A stretch of 64,000 nucleotides of DNA from Primulina eburnea (lineage: Eukaryota > Streptophyta > Magnoliopsida > Lamiales > Gesneriaceae), in NCBI RefSeq assembly GCF_022965805.1, contig NC_133115.1, positions 36,323,321 through 36,387,320 on the forward strand, written 5' to 3'. This document shows positions 1-13,366 of the stretch, in pieces. The stretch's first letter is position 1, and each line of letters starts with the position of its first letter. Made by a program: the position numbers and the translations under genes. The notes below the pieces were generated by a model. The model had not been told where the DNA came from. It ran no database searches and saw nothing but the letters and a program-made list of their open reading frames with translations.

Positions 1-1481
1 AGCATGTCCGATTCTCCTCGGATGAAAATCTAGCATCGCGAGGATTTCCTTTTGATTGGGAACCTATAAGCACTAAGTAGCGAAGTAGAATACTCAGAGT
101 AATGCAAATGGCAATATCATGAAATAATAATTGACCAAGGAGCAAAGTCATATGCACCTCCCCACAGTGCAGCGTGATTGGAAGCCCTTGCTTTTTCGCA
201 AACTCTAAAGCTGGTAAATACGTCACCCTGGTACAAGATAAACTCAGAAAGGAATTATATTACAGAAACTAAATGGAAGAACACATTATATACAACAACT
301 GGTAGAATAGAATACCATTCACCAATCCCTGGATTGCCAGAAAGATCTATGCCCACCACTCCCAAGTTTTTCATTTCCAGCGCTAGTTCAACCTTGACAA
401 AGTGAAGAGTTTTAAATTCCTTTGGTTTGAACGATTTACATCTTGACGCATCTTAATCAAGTGCACAAACTTACAGTTTCCATAGCAGCTTTGGTAGTTT
501 CACGACGGTCAATACTGAGAAGAAGCCTCACGTATATCTTTTTCCTTTCAACTCCATTACAAAACAAAGAAGCACGAGCTGAAGTTTCCACATCAGAAAG
601 ATCAACCTCAACAGCATTGACGGATCTTATTCCTTCGAGAACTGCTTCCATGTATGAGTGCTTGCTCATGCCCTTGGAATCATTCCTCTGCAATTTAATT
701 ATGGAGAGGAAACAATTCTTTGCTTACTAAAATTGTCAATTACAGATCAACACAGCTACAACCAACTGGTGGTATAAAATCATATACCTTTGGAGTTGTT
801 CTCAATTCCAAGTAAACGACATTATCAGCAGCAAAATCTTCAATAACCTACATAAAAAGAAGAGTAAATAAGAGTTTTGCGTATGAAACCGAAAAACTTC
901 ATGAAAAGAAGCTCGCACCTCTTTGGTGATTCTTGTGACAGTTTTGTGATCAGTAGTAAGAATATGGATTAAATCAAACATCTTGAACACTTCACTGAGT
1001 GATCGATCATCTGAATTTTTGTGGGTGGGAGCAAAATTAACCTCAAATGATAAGAAAACCACATACGCGAGCATTGAGCAAACAAATGAAATGACAGCGA
1101 ACATTAACTGATGAGCCCAATTCAAACACTATGATCATAAAAAATTTCACAGGCAAAGGTACATACTTTTCAAAATTACATGCTCCACATCGGAGAAAAC
1201 TATAGCGCCCTTCTCACTCAAATCTCCAGCCAGTTCCCTGCTCAAAAAATTTACTCAGAAGAATTAAACTCACCATTCCCCTTTGCCCATAACTACACAA
1301 AACATCTAATCTAAAACAAAAGGCATCTCTAATGCTCACACCAGAATAAAATTTTATCGAGTAAATGGAATAATGAAAGAAAATGTGTAGATTAGTAAAC
1401 ATACAACAGAGTGGAGTCTCTAATGGAGCCATTTAGGTGCGCATGTAATTCAATCTTGGGCATCGACACACACCACTCCAT
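1..1481 (-). CDS. ADAL: N6-methyl-AMP / adenosine deaminase-like protein (MAPDA/ADAL), 5' part of gene
   Basis: Zinc-dependent deaminase of the adenosine deaminase-like family; plant and animal members remove the methylamino group of N6-methyl-AMP to give IMP in the cytosol. Eight exons join in frame: 1481-1405, 1237-1167, 1010-919, 847-788, 687-475, 392-316, 227-158 and 63-1; the gene runs off the left edge, so the C-terminus is missing. The start is the ATG at 1481, giving MEWCVSMPKIELHAHLNGS. The HAHLNGS block holds the first two zinc-ligand histidines; the EHVIL and LELRTTPK blocks, the GIDLSGNP substrate loop, TLHCGE (metal-ligand His and catalytic Glu) and RRIGHA follow in family order. 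The missing end should carry the SLNTDDP-type motif. All visible splice sites are GT-AG. No lesion is seen, so it looks functional. Family assignment is firm; the methyl-AMP preference is taken from the family. Confidence 0.93.
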
Positions 1482-3373
1482 GTTTCCCACTCAACTTGCT
1501 CCACGATACTTTTTTCTAGGACAAGTACAATTGCGGGGACTCCTTGGTTTTTTGAAAGCCAAGAAGAAATTTTTTTCACGTCTTGCCGAAACCCGACAGA
1601 CGAACGCAGTTAAATCGCGGATTGGGCTTTGGTTGATGGGCTTTACTAATACTTATGGGCCCATTGTCACCGTTTCAGAGGCTTTAAATTATATAGCACT
1701 TTGAATGGTTAGCGGCCCATGTTTCGGTTAATATGAGCTTAATTATATTAGAAAAGTTCTAATTAATTTCTTAGACATATTCATAATCGTGTTAAATTAA
1801 TCGTACTCAATTACGGGAGGACTGTTTTTTTTTATTCTATAATCATTTGATATATTACTTCTGAATTATATATTATATTATATATATGATGTAAAAAAAT
1901 ATTTATTTCTTCGGTTTTAAATATGTTTTCTTAAAAAGTAATTTTTTGGGTTTTGGGGCTTGTCCTTGTTCGTTAAAAATTGTTTAACATTAAAAATACT
2001 AAAATACTTTTCATTAGATGAGGTTTGGTCATTTGTTTGGTATATATATTTAATTTTAAAAATTTCTACTGAAAAGTAACATAAAAAATATATCGATTTT
2101 CTTTTGTGTGATATGAGAGAATAAATGATCAGATTATATGTTATTATAGAATGAATTTGAAGAAAAAATAGTTTAGTTTATTTAAAAGATTAATTATGAT
2201 GCCACGAGAATGTTTAATTAATTTATGAATATTATATAACATTCAAAGTTTTATTACCTGATTCTTGTACAGCAGCAAGTAGCCGCGAAGAGGGACCCCA
2301 AAAAGCCAAAAAGATGAAGCTTAGCGCATGAGTACGATGTCTGTACTTGAGGAAACCACAGACAACACATGTCTGAATCCGTGTTCACTTTGGTAGTTCC
2401 TTTTTTTGCTAAAAATTCAATTCTTACATCAATTCCTAGAACCAACCCTTGTTATGATATAGATAATTGCGCAAAGAAGTTTTTTCCTAAATTTACTTTT
2501 TATTTGTAATTTTATCTTTCATCGTTTTGTTTCCATTCTTCATACTTCATTTATAAGCATTTTTTTTATTTTTTAAATAAATTATTCATAAACAAACCAG
2601 TAAAGAACTGAGTTTTTGGTCCTGGCCTAAACAATGTGACCAAACAATGATGCTTCTAACGACCATAATTTTGAGATAGTACTAATACAAATCTCAAAAT
2701 TTATGAACAAAAATATAATTTTCTCGGAGTTATTTATTTACTTTACTCTGGCTTCGCCTTCACTATCTCATGCATGCATACTACAACGTCTTCCATCCTC
2801 TTCATTCGAAGAGGATTTATGTTTAAGTTATTTAACTCGATGAATATTTTTTTTCTAGCTGTCACTTTGAAGGATGAAACCACTGCATGTTCATTGGGAA
2901 GAGCCAAGATTTCCTGGTGTTCTATCAAATGCCTAAAGAATATATAAGTTGTACGTAACACGGACACAGAAACATAATATACATATACTTAAATAACAAG
3001 TTGTAGTTTAGTACATGATTTCCAGTGGGCAGAGTCAATACCCGAACCAGTTTCCCTTGCGGTGCGGTAATAATCTATCTGATTTCTCATTAATCTTAGA
3101 TTTAAAATATGAACGAAAGCACTACACTGCGAGGATTAAAGCAAGGTGCGTTCTTGACTTCTTCACTATTTCAATATCATGCCCATAAAGAAAGTGTTTC
3201 ATCGCGGTTAGTCCATCTCAATCGTCCCTGCGACGTACAAGACAAAGAAAACCAATGTTAGATGATAACTGTTATTAATCCAAGTTTTAAAAAAAAGAGT
3301 ACTATAAGTGGAAACTACTCAAATTTAACTCCAGTCTGCTTATCAACTGGGAAAAATTACCACAAGTTTCTGG
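1482..3373. other. Intergenic spacer between the deaminase start and the HD-ZIP IV 3' end
   Basis: Contains the deaminase promoter and leader (about 1482-1750) and then a very AT-rich stretch to about 2750. The part nearest 3373 is probably the 3' UTR of the HD-ZIP gene. A 74-codon minus-strand reading frame at 2743-2967 has no family I recognise. Nothing else can be supported. Confidence 0.6.
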
Positions 3374-6300
3374 TCATGTGGCATCACATAGTACAGCACC
3401 TTTGATCCTTTCAACAGTGCACTTAATAAGGCTATTAACAGTAGCTACCGAGCCTAACGAAAGTTTTGCCGTTGGGACAGAATCTACTAATATCTGAAAG
3501 GCGACGGTCAGTAAAGATCCACCGGACCCAACCTCGGGAGTTTCTCTAACTGAATTATTTGGTCCATCAGGAAGTATAGCAAAACCAGATGGTAGAAGAG
3601 CTACATACTCCGGATCACCCCCGCTTAAGACAACATTCATAGCCACAATATCAACTGGAGCATAGATAACATAAGATCCTGTTGAATCAGTGCAGCTCTC
3701 TTGTAGTATGAGCATATTGCATTGGCTTGAATTTGCACTCTACAGTAATAACGCTTTTGTAGTTCATGATATAAAATTATGTTAGGGGGAAATATAAAAA
3801 TGATTGTCAAATTTAATGAACTCACATTGACACGTAGTAAAGAGACGGAGTTTCCTGGATGACGGCCATTTGCTATATGCGCCATTTCTTGAACAAGTCC
3901 GCCGTTGGAGAGAATATCCCACTTTAATATCACAGAAAGAAATCAAAATGATTCAGCAACAACAATAAATTGAAGAAGTGAAACTACTAGAGTGAATACT
4001 ATTATATTGACAGTTGTTGAATTCTTGGATTTGACAATCTACAACCATCTTAACTCATCCCAATTTGCAATGATATGAAAACAATATATTTTATTGTACC
4101 TCACTTCTCGAATTCTCGTCCCGTAGAAAATTGAATACTCTTTTTGGTGGAACTGGGAGCCAAAATGAAGTGGCAGCACTAAGCACAATACCAGGAGGCC
4201 TGCCTGGATCATCCATGCTTTTTCTAGTCATGACTCGAACATCGTCAGCGCCACTTCCAGATAAAGTTGTCCAAGTGTGTGCAGTTGAAGCGCCAACGCC
4301 TGTGCAGAAGCTCATCACCATTCTCTCGGCAAGCTTCAACATACTCTTTCTACCTTCCGGGGAAGAAATCACTGCAACAAGTACGCCCGATACAATTTAA
4401 ATTTGAAAGCTACAGAATCAAAACACCTAATGTACAATCCCCTTTAATGAGGCAAATCAAATAAACGAATTGTAAAGTTAGTGGTCTTTCGAAAGTCTTT
4501 TTGGGGGAAAAAGACCAAAATTTCTACATGTTGTAAGAGAGAACTGATCATTACGCCTCATGGAATAAATACATACGTACCACCAACATCTCCTGCTGAA
4601 ATATTATCAGCCATAACACTTGCCAGTCGTTCACACTGTCGGTCAAGGGTTGCAACCCAACGTCTGGCACCAAATGCAAGCCCAGAACTGACTAATGGTT
4701 TGTAGATGTTGTGAACCGCTCTATCATCCACTTCGACATGTTCAATCCACGTAACCTAGCAAATAAAAAATAGAGCACGTCTGAGAAGATGAACACTCTT
4801 GTATTATCAACCCAAAATCGAAATTTAAACTAGCCAGGATTACTCCTACCTTTGAATAACCATTCGGTAATTCTTGAATCAAACAACCAGATGGCCTCCT
4901 TCTGCATCTTGGTAAGGAAGTAGCTTGTAAATTTTCCAAAGAAACATCAACAACAGCCCAAATCCCGTCAGCATGTTGTTTGCAATATCTTGCGAAGTAG
5001 CTTTCGCGAGTTGGGACCAATGGAGATGGGACTTGGAACTCAGCAGTCATCTGATATCAAACAAAGCAATATAATTGGAATAGACTGACTGTATATAAAT
5101 TTGAAGAACTATTATGATATCTTTAAACTAAAAACAAGTTCATTATAATTTAATTTACAAATTAGTATAACAATCTCTAGACATACCACTTGTAAAGCTC
5201 CATTATAGTTTCCTGCCACGCCAGTAGATAAAACATCCAAAGTCATTGCTCTAGATACGATGCTTGAAAACAGAATAGCCCATTGGTTCTGTAATAAATA
5301 TCAAATGTAACGTGAAACATTTTGCAGAAGAGTAAAATCTTTATCATTTGATGTTGCACTATGCAAGAAATCATACCGAATCCATTAGAATCTCCACCAA
5401 ATTGGCATGATTCATAATCACCACAGTTGACTCACGAGAAGCTTCGGATTTCAATCCCAGAGGCTTCGGACCAATCCCACGTGGGAATGTCCGCATATAC
5501 TCGTCTTCATTCAATGTCTCTGCAGAGTTACCAATGCTAGGTATCCATAAAGGCTCTCCTGCTTGAGCCATTCTTATCAATTCTTCCATTGCTGCAACAG
5601 AAAGCTCGATAATCATTGGCTTGTCCGCATCCGTAGGGCCAGATACTGTCCTAAGAAGATCAGGAGCTCCATAAATCTCTCCAGCCATGCCTGCCTGAGG
5701 CCCGAAATTCGCCACTCCTAGATCAAGTGAACGAGATGCTCCCGGAGAAAGATGGGGATAAGAGAGCATTGGTTTTCCGACATATTTTGCAGCGATACTG
5801 GATATTCTATCGATCTACAAACATATACATATAATTCACATACGTTCAGAATGCTGTATCTCACAATCAATTCTTGGGAAATGGAATAAAAGAGTCATGT
5901 TCTTCAATTTTATATACCTCTTCTCTTAAGCGAGCATTTTCGATCCTCAGATGCTGCTCATCGAATGACATCTCACCTATGTCGGCTGGGCCTCCACAGT
6001 TTGGACAACTAGCATTGCTGATAGCTTCCTTATAGCGTATGTTCTCAGCACGAAGCTTCTCATTTTCAGTTCTCAGCTGCGTATTATCATGGCGTTCGTG
6101 TTGAGCCTGTAATTTCTTTCACTACAACTTTAGAACTTTCATAAAAGAGAAACAAAGGCTAAAAAGCATCGGTCTGACATACCAAAAAAGTGGAAAAAAT
6201 TATCAACAAATACACTTCACCTTCATTTGTGTACGCTTGTTCTGAAACCAAAATTTAACTTGCAATGGCTCTAAATTCAATCGACGGCCAAGCTCCTTCC

Positions 6301-6659
6301 TTTGTTTATCATCAGGGTGAGGGCATTCCTTAAAAAATCTGTCAGAACATCGTGAAATAATGGATCACTATCGTGAAGAGAAAATGACCCTTTACAACAT
6401 ATCAATGGTAAATATTCAGACTAGAACATTGAGCGTACGATTCCATTTCCTGGATTTGAAGTTGAGTATGGCGATGATATTGCTTCTTCTTAGGACGTTG
6501 ATTTGGATCTTGGTCATCTCCAGAGGGGGCTTCCAAAATTTCCGTCCCCGATTTGCTTTCATATTCATCATCCCTTATAAGATCCATTTCGCTTTCCGGA
6601 GGTTTATGTCCCATATCCAGCAAGTGAAGGTGGCTATCAAACATGTTTGGCTGAAACAT
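3374..6659 (-). CDS. PDF2: Class IV HD-ZIP transcription factor, PROTODERMAL FACTOR 2 / ATML1 type
   Basis: Nuclear homeodomain factor of the group that specifies epidermal (L1) identity and binds L1-box elements. Ten coding exons join to 725 residues, close to the family's usual length: 6659-6439, 6338-6221, 6106-5918, 5814-5377, 5288-5187, 5050-4850, 4755-4581, 4371-4100, 3921-3826 and 3739-3374. In order: an acidic N-terminus starting [10 protein letters not shown]; a homeodomain at about residues 57-113 with the recognition-helix block [13 protein letters not shown]; a zipper-loop-zipper with the CPNCGG motif; the START domain, with [10 protein letters not shown] and GNYNGALQV; and the C-terminal SAD region with [10 protein letters not shown] and [10 protein letters not shown]. 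The [11 protein letters not shown] and [11 protein letters not shown] stretches fit ATML1/PDF2 better than HDG2. Start at 6659 is chosen because MFxPNMF is the conserved beginning. The homeodomain arm reads KKKQYHRH where I expect KKKRYHRH. Confidence 0.93.
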
Positions 6660-8363
6660 CTTAAATACAATGGTAATGGAGTCTGCCAAAAGCTTTAGTC
6701 TCTAATCTGACATGAAAGTTATAGTGAAATCAGAGATATCTTTCTATCAGAAAAATAAAGGTAACAACACAATAAAATCTGAAGATATCTTCAAGCAATT
6801 AATGATGATATCAAGTCAACAGATCTCTTTCTTTATTCACCACAAGAAATATATGCACATGAAAACAGCCATTTACTAATGAATTAGACGAGGACCAGGC
6901 GGGGGTTAACAATACAGACGCTTCTCAAACCGAAAAATTTTGAAGAACGGATTTTTTCTAAAATATAAATTTGGTCATGCTCCTAGGAGGTACATTGAGT
7001 TTCACTGCCTTCAGAATAATTGCTTAAACACCTTCGGAGTGTGGATGAATGTGTTTGTCGAAATAATTTTTTAAGTTCATACTGAATCATTTTGCCTGGG
7101 ATTAATCAGATCTTTAAAAGGTTCTACAGTAAAACCTAGAAAAAATTAATAGGCCGACTCTTGACAGAAACCGTACTCCATTAAAACTTGATATGGGATA
7201 TATGGTTGAATTTTCATTCTTTAACCATGAATTATTTGTACTTTTAACTTGTTTAAAAGGATGCCAGGCCCTTATTTAATTCAACGTACAACATTGCAGT
7301 AACAATTATTATTTCAAAAAGATGCAGTTTATATCATCGTGAGAACGCAAACTAGACCGACCTTACAAATTACTCCATCGAATCACGCAGGTGATCTTCT
7401 GAGTTGCCGGGAAATTCATTCCTTCATGCCGCCTCCTCATTAGCCATGGAGTATTTACCAAGAAACCCTAGAAAGATTGGTGCTTTATTGCTTTGTAATG
7501 CGGGTTGAGCTTTATGGAAGCTTTCAAAAGATCACTACGATGACTTTAAATAGATTCTTCCGGCAGTGCCTGAGACAAAAACAAATGAAAGGGTCACATG
7601 TAACAACAGAAGACTAACAATGGACTTCTGTTTTCCAGTTTCCGGTTTCTAAGGAAGACTTTATCTGTCTTTTCTGTCTCAACGTGCCAAATAGAATACA
7701 AACAAAAAAGGAAACCAGGGGTTGACAGCGTGAAACCGCCTTTTGACACCAGCTATATATGTGTGTGTGTGTAACGCCTACGAGATACACGGTGGGATCC
7801 TATTCAAATATTCTCTCTCCGCAAGCACAGAAAAACACGAAAACAAAACCAAACCAAAGAAAAAAAAAGAAGAGAAAAAGAACATAGCAAAAGAAGAAAG
7901 ACAACTGCTGTATGAAAAACTTGTCGATCTTGGAACTTGATACTCAAAACGATGCATGTGAAATGCTGAGAAAAAAGAAATACTTACACTTTTAGTAAAT
8001 CAGCCCATTCAAGAATTAGGTTAACCGGAAGAGTGAAGGTTGAGATCTGGTTCTTAAGCCTGAAAAAGCATTAATTTATTTGTTTCTCTCTTGTTCATTT
8101 TCCCAGGAATGTGTATAAAAAGATTGTTTTCCTGAGGTTCACTGAAGATGGCACCTTTCTTGTGAATAGAATTTAAGACGAACAGTGGATACCGAGGTTG
8201 AAAAATAAATCAAAAAGAGGCTACAAGTAAAAAGGGAGAGTGAATATGAGAAGGTGAAGCAAAGGGAAAGGCGAACAGGTGGAGAAGATGTGGTAGCGGA
8301 GGAGTTATTGCAGATGATGCGATAGCATTAATGGCTGTGTGTGTGTGGGGAGAGCGCCTACTG

Positions 8364-8366
<3 letters not shown>
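6660..8366 (-). promoter_or_regulatory. 5' leader with probable leader intron, and core promoter of the PDF2-like gene
   Basis: A consensus donor (AAAAGT then GTAAGT) lies at 7988/7987 on the minus strand. A pyrimidine-rich acceptor ending TTTTGGCAG near 6687 would place a 1.3-kb intron just upstream of the start codon; ATML1/PDF2 genes are known for a leader intron. The first exon would then lie between 7988 and roughly 8330. I searched for an exact L1 box (TAAATGYA) and found none here. This is inference from splice signals, not from transcripts. Confidence 0.5.

Positions 8367-8402
<36 letters not shown>
8367..8402. repeat. (AT)n microsatellite upstream of the PDF2-like gene
   Basis: An uninterrupted AT dinucleotide run of about 36 bp sits just upstream of the presumed transcription start of the PDF2-like gene. 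Likely length-polymorphic. Confidence 0.95.
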
Positions 8403-8407
<5 letters not shown>

Positions 8408-10999
8408 TGCGCACTCAACAAGACGAAGGCCATTTGAGGTTGGTATCCCATGTTTATTTTTGCTCCATAAAAATTAATCACTACTTAATATACTTTATTA
8501 AAAATACCTAAACTTATTTAATTTTGACTCTTAAAAACGAATTATGATATTAATTTCGAGTCATATTTTAACATCGGCAAATACGTGGCTAAAATTAGAT
8601 GTTTATAACAAGAAATATTAATTTCTCAATTTTATTTTATTTTCAATCTTTCTTGTTCTAAAAACATATTGTTGGTTTTGTATGTGTACATTGTGTGTGC
8701 ATGTACACACTGTATAATTTAATTTGACGGTGGATTCAAAGCATCGGCATAAATTTTTTCCATTAGTGAAGTGCATTCAATGTATATATGTGTCTATGTA
8801 CAACGACGTAGCCAGAAAAATTTTATTTAGTAGACCAAATTTTAATTTCAATCTAAATGTTAAAACTATCTGAATAATATAATTATAATGAAATACAAAT
8901 TATATTTTTCGAACTTATAATATCTAATACTATCATTAAAAAAAATAAACTCAATGTCGTATAAATTAAAATGCACTAATCATATTAAAAAAATGCATTA
9001 CAAATTTTATAACTTATTTTATAAATAATGAAAGGAATAAATTTTTAAATAACATGTCAAAAGTGGTAATTTTACCAATTTATTCAGGAAAATAGATTTG
9101 AAATTGAACTAATCAATTTATATAAAATAAATACACTGACACAACCGATTTTATCTTCTCTTCTGAGAATTATACCTAAATTATATATTAAATAGACATT
9201 GTTATATATCTCCTAAATTTTTACCAAAAAAATAATGCATGATAATGAGTAAAAAATAATAAAAACAAAAATGGTTGCAAATGTTCGCATAATCATTCCT
9301 CTTTTTTCTTCTTCTTCTTTTTTTTTTTTTTTGAAATCTTTTTTCTTCTTCTAATGATATCTAATTGTATTAATTAATTCACAGCAATTCATAATCTCCG
9401 TAGTACACCAGCAATAAATTTTCAGGCTCAAATAATTTCCTATTTTACATTTTTAGACGTAGTGCATCGAAAAAAAGTCAATTATTTCACTAACAAAATT
9501 ATTTATGTCGAGTATTCTTGTTATTTAGGTCTTCATAAAATACGACCCAGTGAGACCGTCTCACATAAATTTTTGTCTTTTGTTTGATTTTCTCTTTTAT
9601 AAGCATAATTTTACAAAATGAAATCGAAGTTTATATCATACGAATATAATTAATCGAAATCGAAACAAATAAAAAATTACGAGTTGGTTTATGCTACACC
9701 GCAATAATCCCTGATTTTTGCCTGATTGTGTACATCTTTCTCTCGATTTTGAGATCATAAGAATGCATTCGATTGGAAAACTTTCAGATTTCATTGCCAT
9801 GATTTCGGTATTTTGGTTTCGAATTGGTTTTGCGATTTAGTACACCACCGATCAAGTTTTGTAATCTGTATTCAAAGTTCTTAATATATTTTTAAATTAA
9901 TATTTCGAAAAGATATCCATATATTGATAATAACATTTTATTTTTTCACCTAAGTTATTTTCTTCATTTTCAAAATCATTTAATCATCTATGATTCAAAC
10001 CATTCTATAACTATTAAATCTTTGTAAATGTTAAATTAAAAATATATCAAAATAAAAGATAAAAAAACTTTTATAACATACGTGTAAAATAGATCTTTCT
10101 AAAACTCATATGATTAATATATTGTGCTTAAAAATAAAAGAAAAAGAAGAAATTATGATTTATCTGTACATAATTAGGGTCTGTACACATAAATATTGGA
10201 CATTAATTAGGAATTAAGCACATATAATTTACTCTTCGTTTTTTACTAATTCAGTTATTTGGGTCTGAAAAGTCGCTTTCGACAAATTTATAATTTAATC
10301 AACATAAAGCCCCCAAAAAAATAATCGTCCAATAATTGATTGTTGAATTTTATTATCATTATTTTACCCCACGTTGTTTTGTCATTCATTTCACCGACCT
10401 TACGTACCTCAATAATGGATTGAAATATATTTTAGATATTAGAGTAATTTATTATATATAGGTTTTTTTAAAAAAAATATTTTTTATACGTAATTTTTTT
10501 TTTACATTTTATCAATTAATTTTTATTGTAATCCATTGATTTATATTTTTTTAAATTTTAGTCTGTGACATCGATTTCACGTCACGTCAACAATTTTTGT
10601 GTGATGTGATTTTTCCACTTCAAATTAGCATTTTAATTGTAAATTAATTAAAATTTTAAAAAATATATGTGCAAATTAGTGTATTAATTCTGAGTAGAGA
10701 CATGCATATTGTGTCATTCCTTAAAACAACATGGTCGTAGAAGTGAAGTGGAGCTGTATCATGTGACTCAGAAGAATAATGTCTGATTCTTAACCAAAAG
10801 TTTATTTTTTTAATATACACAGCTCTGTGTAAGATCAACATTATGTTCACTCTTTCAATATGAACTCTCAGAAGTAAGCAAGCGGCAATAATTACAGTCC
10901 CCGGCCTGGTTTATCCATCGAGTTAAGTCAATTATCATATCATATATTTGTTGTCACTAAAAATATAATGCAAGCAAGAGAGGGAAGAAGCTTGAAATT
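8403..10999. other. AT-rich intergenic spacer
   Basis: No gene is supported. It holds poly-T and CTT-rich tracts near 9300-9350. A fragment with the gtgagaccgtctcac motif near 9548-9570 resembles the end of the MITE family described elsewhere in the window. The sequence around 8800 looks like a decayed transposon end but is too degraded to place. Confidence 0.6.
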
Positions 11000-11919
11000 T
11001 GGAGGATAAAGCCTGGAATCTGCGCTTCGAAGTTGCATGGGAAGCGCACATTCCTCACCATATAAGGAAATCCATCACCATCAACAATCTCGATCCTCGG
11101 AAGTCGGATCCTTCACAGGATCTGACCCATTTGTCTCCCCGATCGGGTAAGCCTGTCAAGAAAACAATGTTGTTCAAATCTTCAAGCAATGTTCCATTAA
11201 AAGAATAAGCCTTTTGAAAACCAGGGCCAGATTTCTTCAGCTGAACCGCCACAAACCAGTCCTCGAAATTCATTTCCATCCAATTGAATAATGTGATTCG
11301 GGCTGACCATCCCTTCCTGTAGTTGGTGGAAACATGCCAGTTGATGCTAACCCGGCAGTTGCCATGAAGGCAACGGCCTAGGAACAGGAATATGCTTGAT
11401 TGTTGCCCAACCTACTGCTTTTTCTGTTCTGTTCGCGAAAGGAACAAGAAGCGATTCTGGAGGAACAAGCAGCGCTTGGGCATTTGGATTACATTTTCCT
11501 GTGTTTTCACGACCGCAGACGCATGTGTCGCACGGAATTATAAAATCATTGTAATAAGATGAGTAAGAAACACAACACCGAGCCTGTCTTGTTTTGGGTA
11601 GGGTTATGTTACATAAAACTTGCCAGCTTGCAATTGCTGTTGTTGTGGACTGGAGGCCGCCTGGATCAGGGAACTCTGCATCATCAACTCTTATTGTTGC
11701 CCCACTTGTAATGTGGATTAAGCAGGCCCTGGATTGTCCATTTTTCGGGAGGATACAGAGCCGTTCGGTTTAAATCAGGTGGAAGTTTCTACAAGTGAAG
11801 CTGGAGACTGACACTGATTTGGTTTCATTCATTATAGTCGGCAACAAGCTACCATTTCCACAGCAATTTGGTTAATTTCCAACATCTTTGTCATTTTCCC
11901 TGCCTTGGGAAGATTTCCG

Positions 11920-12304
11920 TGTAAGAGATTTTATCTAAAAATCATGTTTTTGCACGTATATAAACATGAAAATCAAATATGCGGAAGCTAAATCGAGCGT
12001 TACCTCCGGCCATTGAATCATTTTGATTTCTCTGCTTTTCCTTCCGGTTGAAGTCTTATGTTTTCCTCCGATTGAAGCCTTCTAAACACTCCAATCTCTC
12101 TATAGATGGTGTATTATTCTGTATGAGATTGTGTATCTAGGGACCTCAATGCCTTTGATATTTATAGGCAAACTCATACCATCAACGAGTTTATGTGAGA
12201 GTCTGAATGTTCAGAAGAAGAAACGTGTACGCATGTTTTGGCCGTCGCCAATTCCTACACGCTACGTCTCTTTTAAATTTTCATATGTGTCATAATTTCT
12301 TACA
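11920..12304 (-). mobile_element. Solo LTR, 385 bp, with 5-bp target duplication
   Basis: Ends are TGTAAGA and TCTTACA (a perfect 7-bp inverted terminal repeat of TG...CA type). It is flanked by ttccg at 11915-11919 and again at 12305-12309, a perfect 5-bp target site duplication. A CTATAAATA box on the minus strand near 12165 suggests minus orientation. No internal retrotransposon sequence or second LTR is present, so this is what unequal recombination leaves. The superfamily cannot be set from the LTR alone. Confidence 0.92.
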
Positions 12305-12778
12305 TTCCGATGATGGGCTTCTTCTCACAGCACATAACTTTAGAAAAATCTAAATCTTGATAGTACTGTCCTGCAGCACCATGGATGCAGTCAAGAGTGT
12401 CCTACTTACGGGTATACGCCCCTCTCATAGAGTATATGAACTCCCCTCTCATCCACTTCCGTGTTAAGTTCCAGTGATCTAGCAGCCCCAAAGGATTTTG
12501 GTTGTCAATTGTTACCTGAGCAAGATAATTATTACGAAAGGCTTGCAACACATCATAAGATATCGAGAGATCGCTTTTTTGACGAGGTAAGTATTTGGTT
12601 GCTGTGTTCTTGATCTTGAACTTAGGATCCCTCACACAGCAAACTAGCAGTTGTTGCTGTTCAGTTACAGAAACAGGTTTAGAAGATAAAATGCAAGCAA
12701 AAAATGCAGATATCTGAAAGGGATCGATTCGGTTTTTATTGCGAGATTTTGGTGCAGGACACCTGTAACCATCATTTA

Positions 12779-13366
12779 TGATACTCCGGAGATGTCCGGA
12801 TCATGGATCAGGTTACGAGAAGTTTTGGGCTAATCCGGTAATAGCCGAGCAAATGAATGCCCGAGACATCATCGCATCCAGACGAGTTCTCGGGTGATGA
12901 CTTTCTATCCAGGTTACCTCGATAATAGCATCTCATTCAAGTGCACAAGTGTGGGATACCTTATCTTAGTAATCATTACTGGCAAAATTTCATAAATTTG
13001 ACAAAGCAAAAAAGACAGTTTGACGTGTCAGAAAAGCGAGATGAGACCATCTTGCCATAATTAATAAATGGTCACTGAAAACAATGTTATCATTGACTTT
13101 CTTTTTATAAATATCAGATTTGTTTTAACAACTAAGCGATTCATTCACTTACATATTGCCTACAACATTTATTACAAAATTCTCCCAATAACCATTGACT
13201 GATTTCAACCTCAGAGTGGTCACGCCGGAGAATCTTCCAGCACCCATTAACGTTCTTTCTCTCTTGAAAGTGCAGATCCAGATGTCCAAGCAACCATCTC
13301 CGGCTCATCAACTCGACCCTTGAAATCGCCCAACAAACTCTTCCCCGATTCACCTAGTCTTCATCA
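12779..13366 (-). mobile_element. Second solo LTR, 588 bp, with 5-bp target duplication
   Basis: Ends TGAT and ATCA, flanked by attta at 12774-12778 and 13367-13371. It differs in sequence and length from the LTR at 11920-12304, so a different family inserted here. A TATTTATAAAAAG box on the minus strand near 13100 suggests minus orientation. It separates the COBRA blocks TIKLVN and DGYRCPAP, which become contiguous in frame when it and one duplication copy are ignored. Confidence 0.92.

Noticed and set aside
2743..2967. 74-codon minus-strand open frame
   Set aside because: No recognisable family, no good splice context, and it lies in AT-rich spacer; length is within chance.
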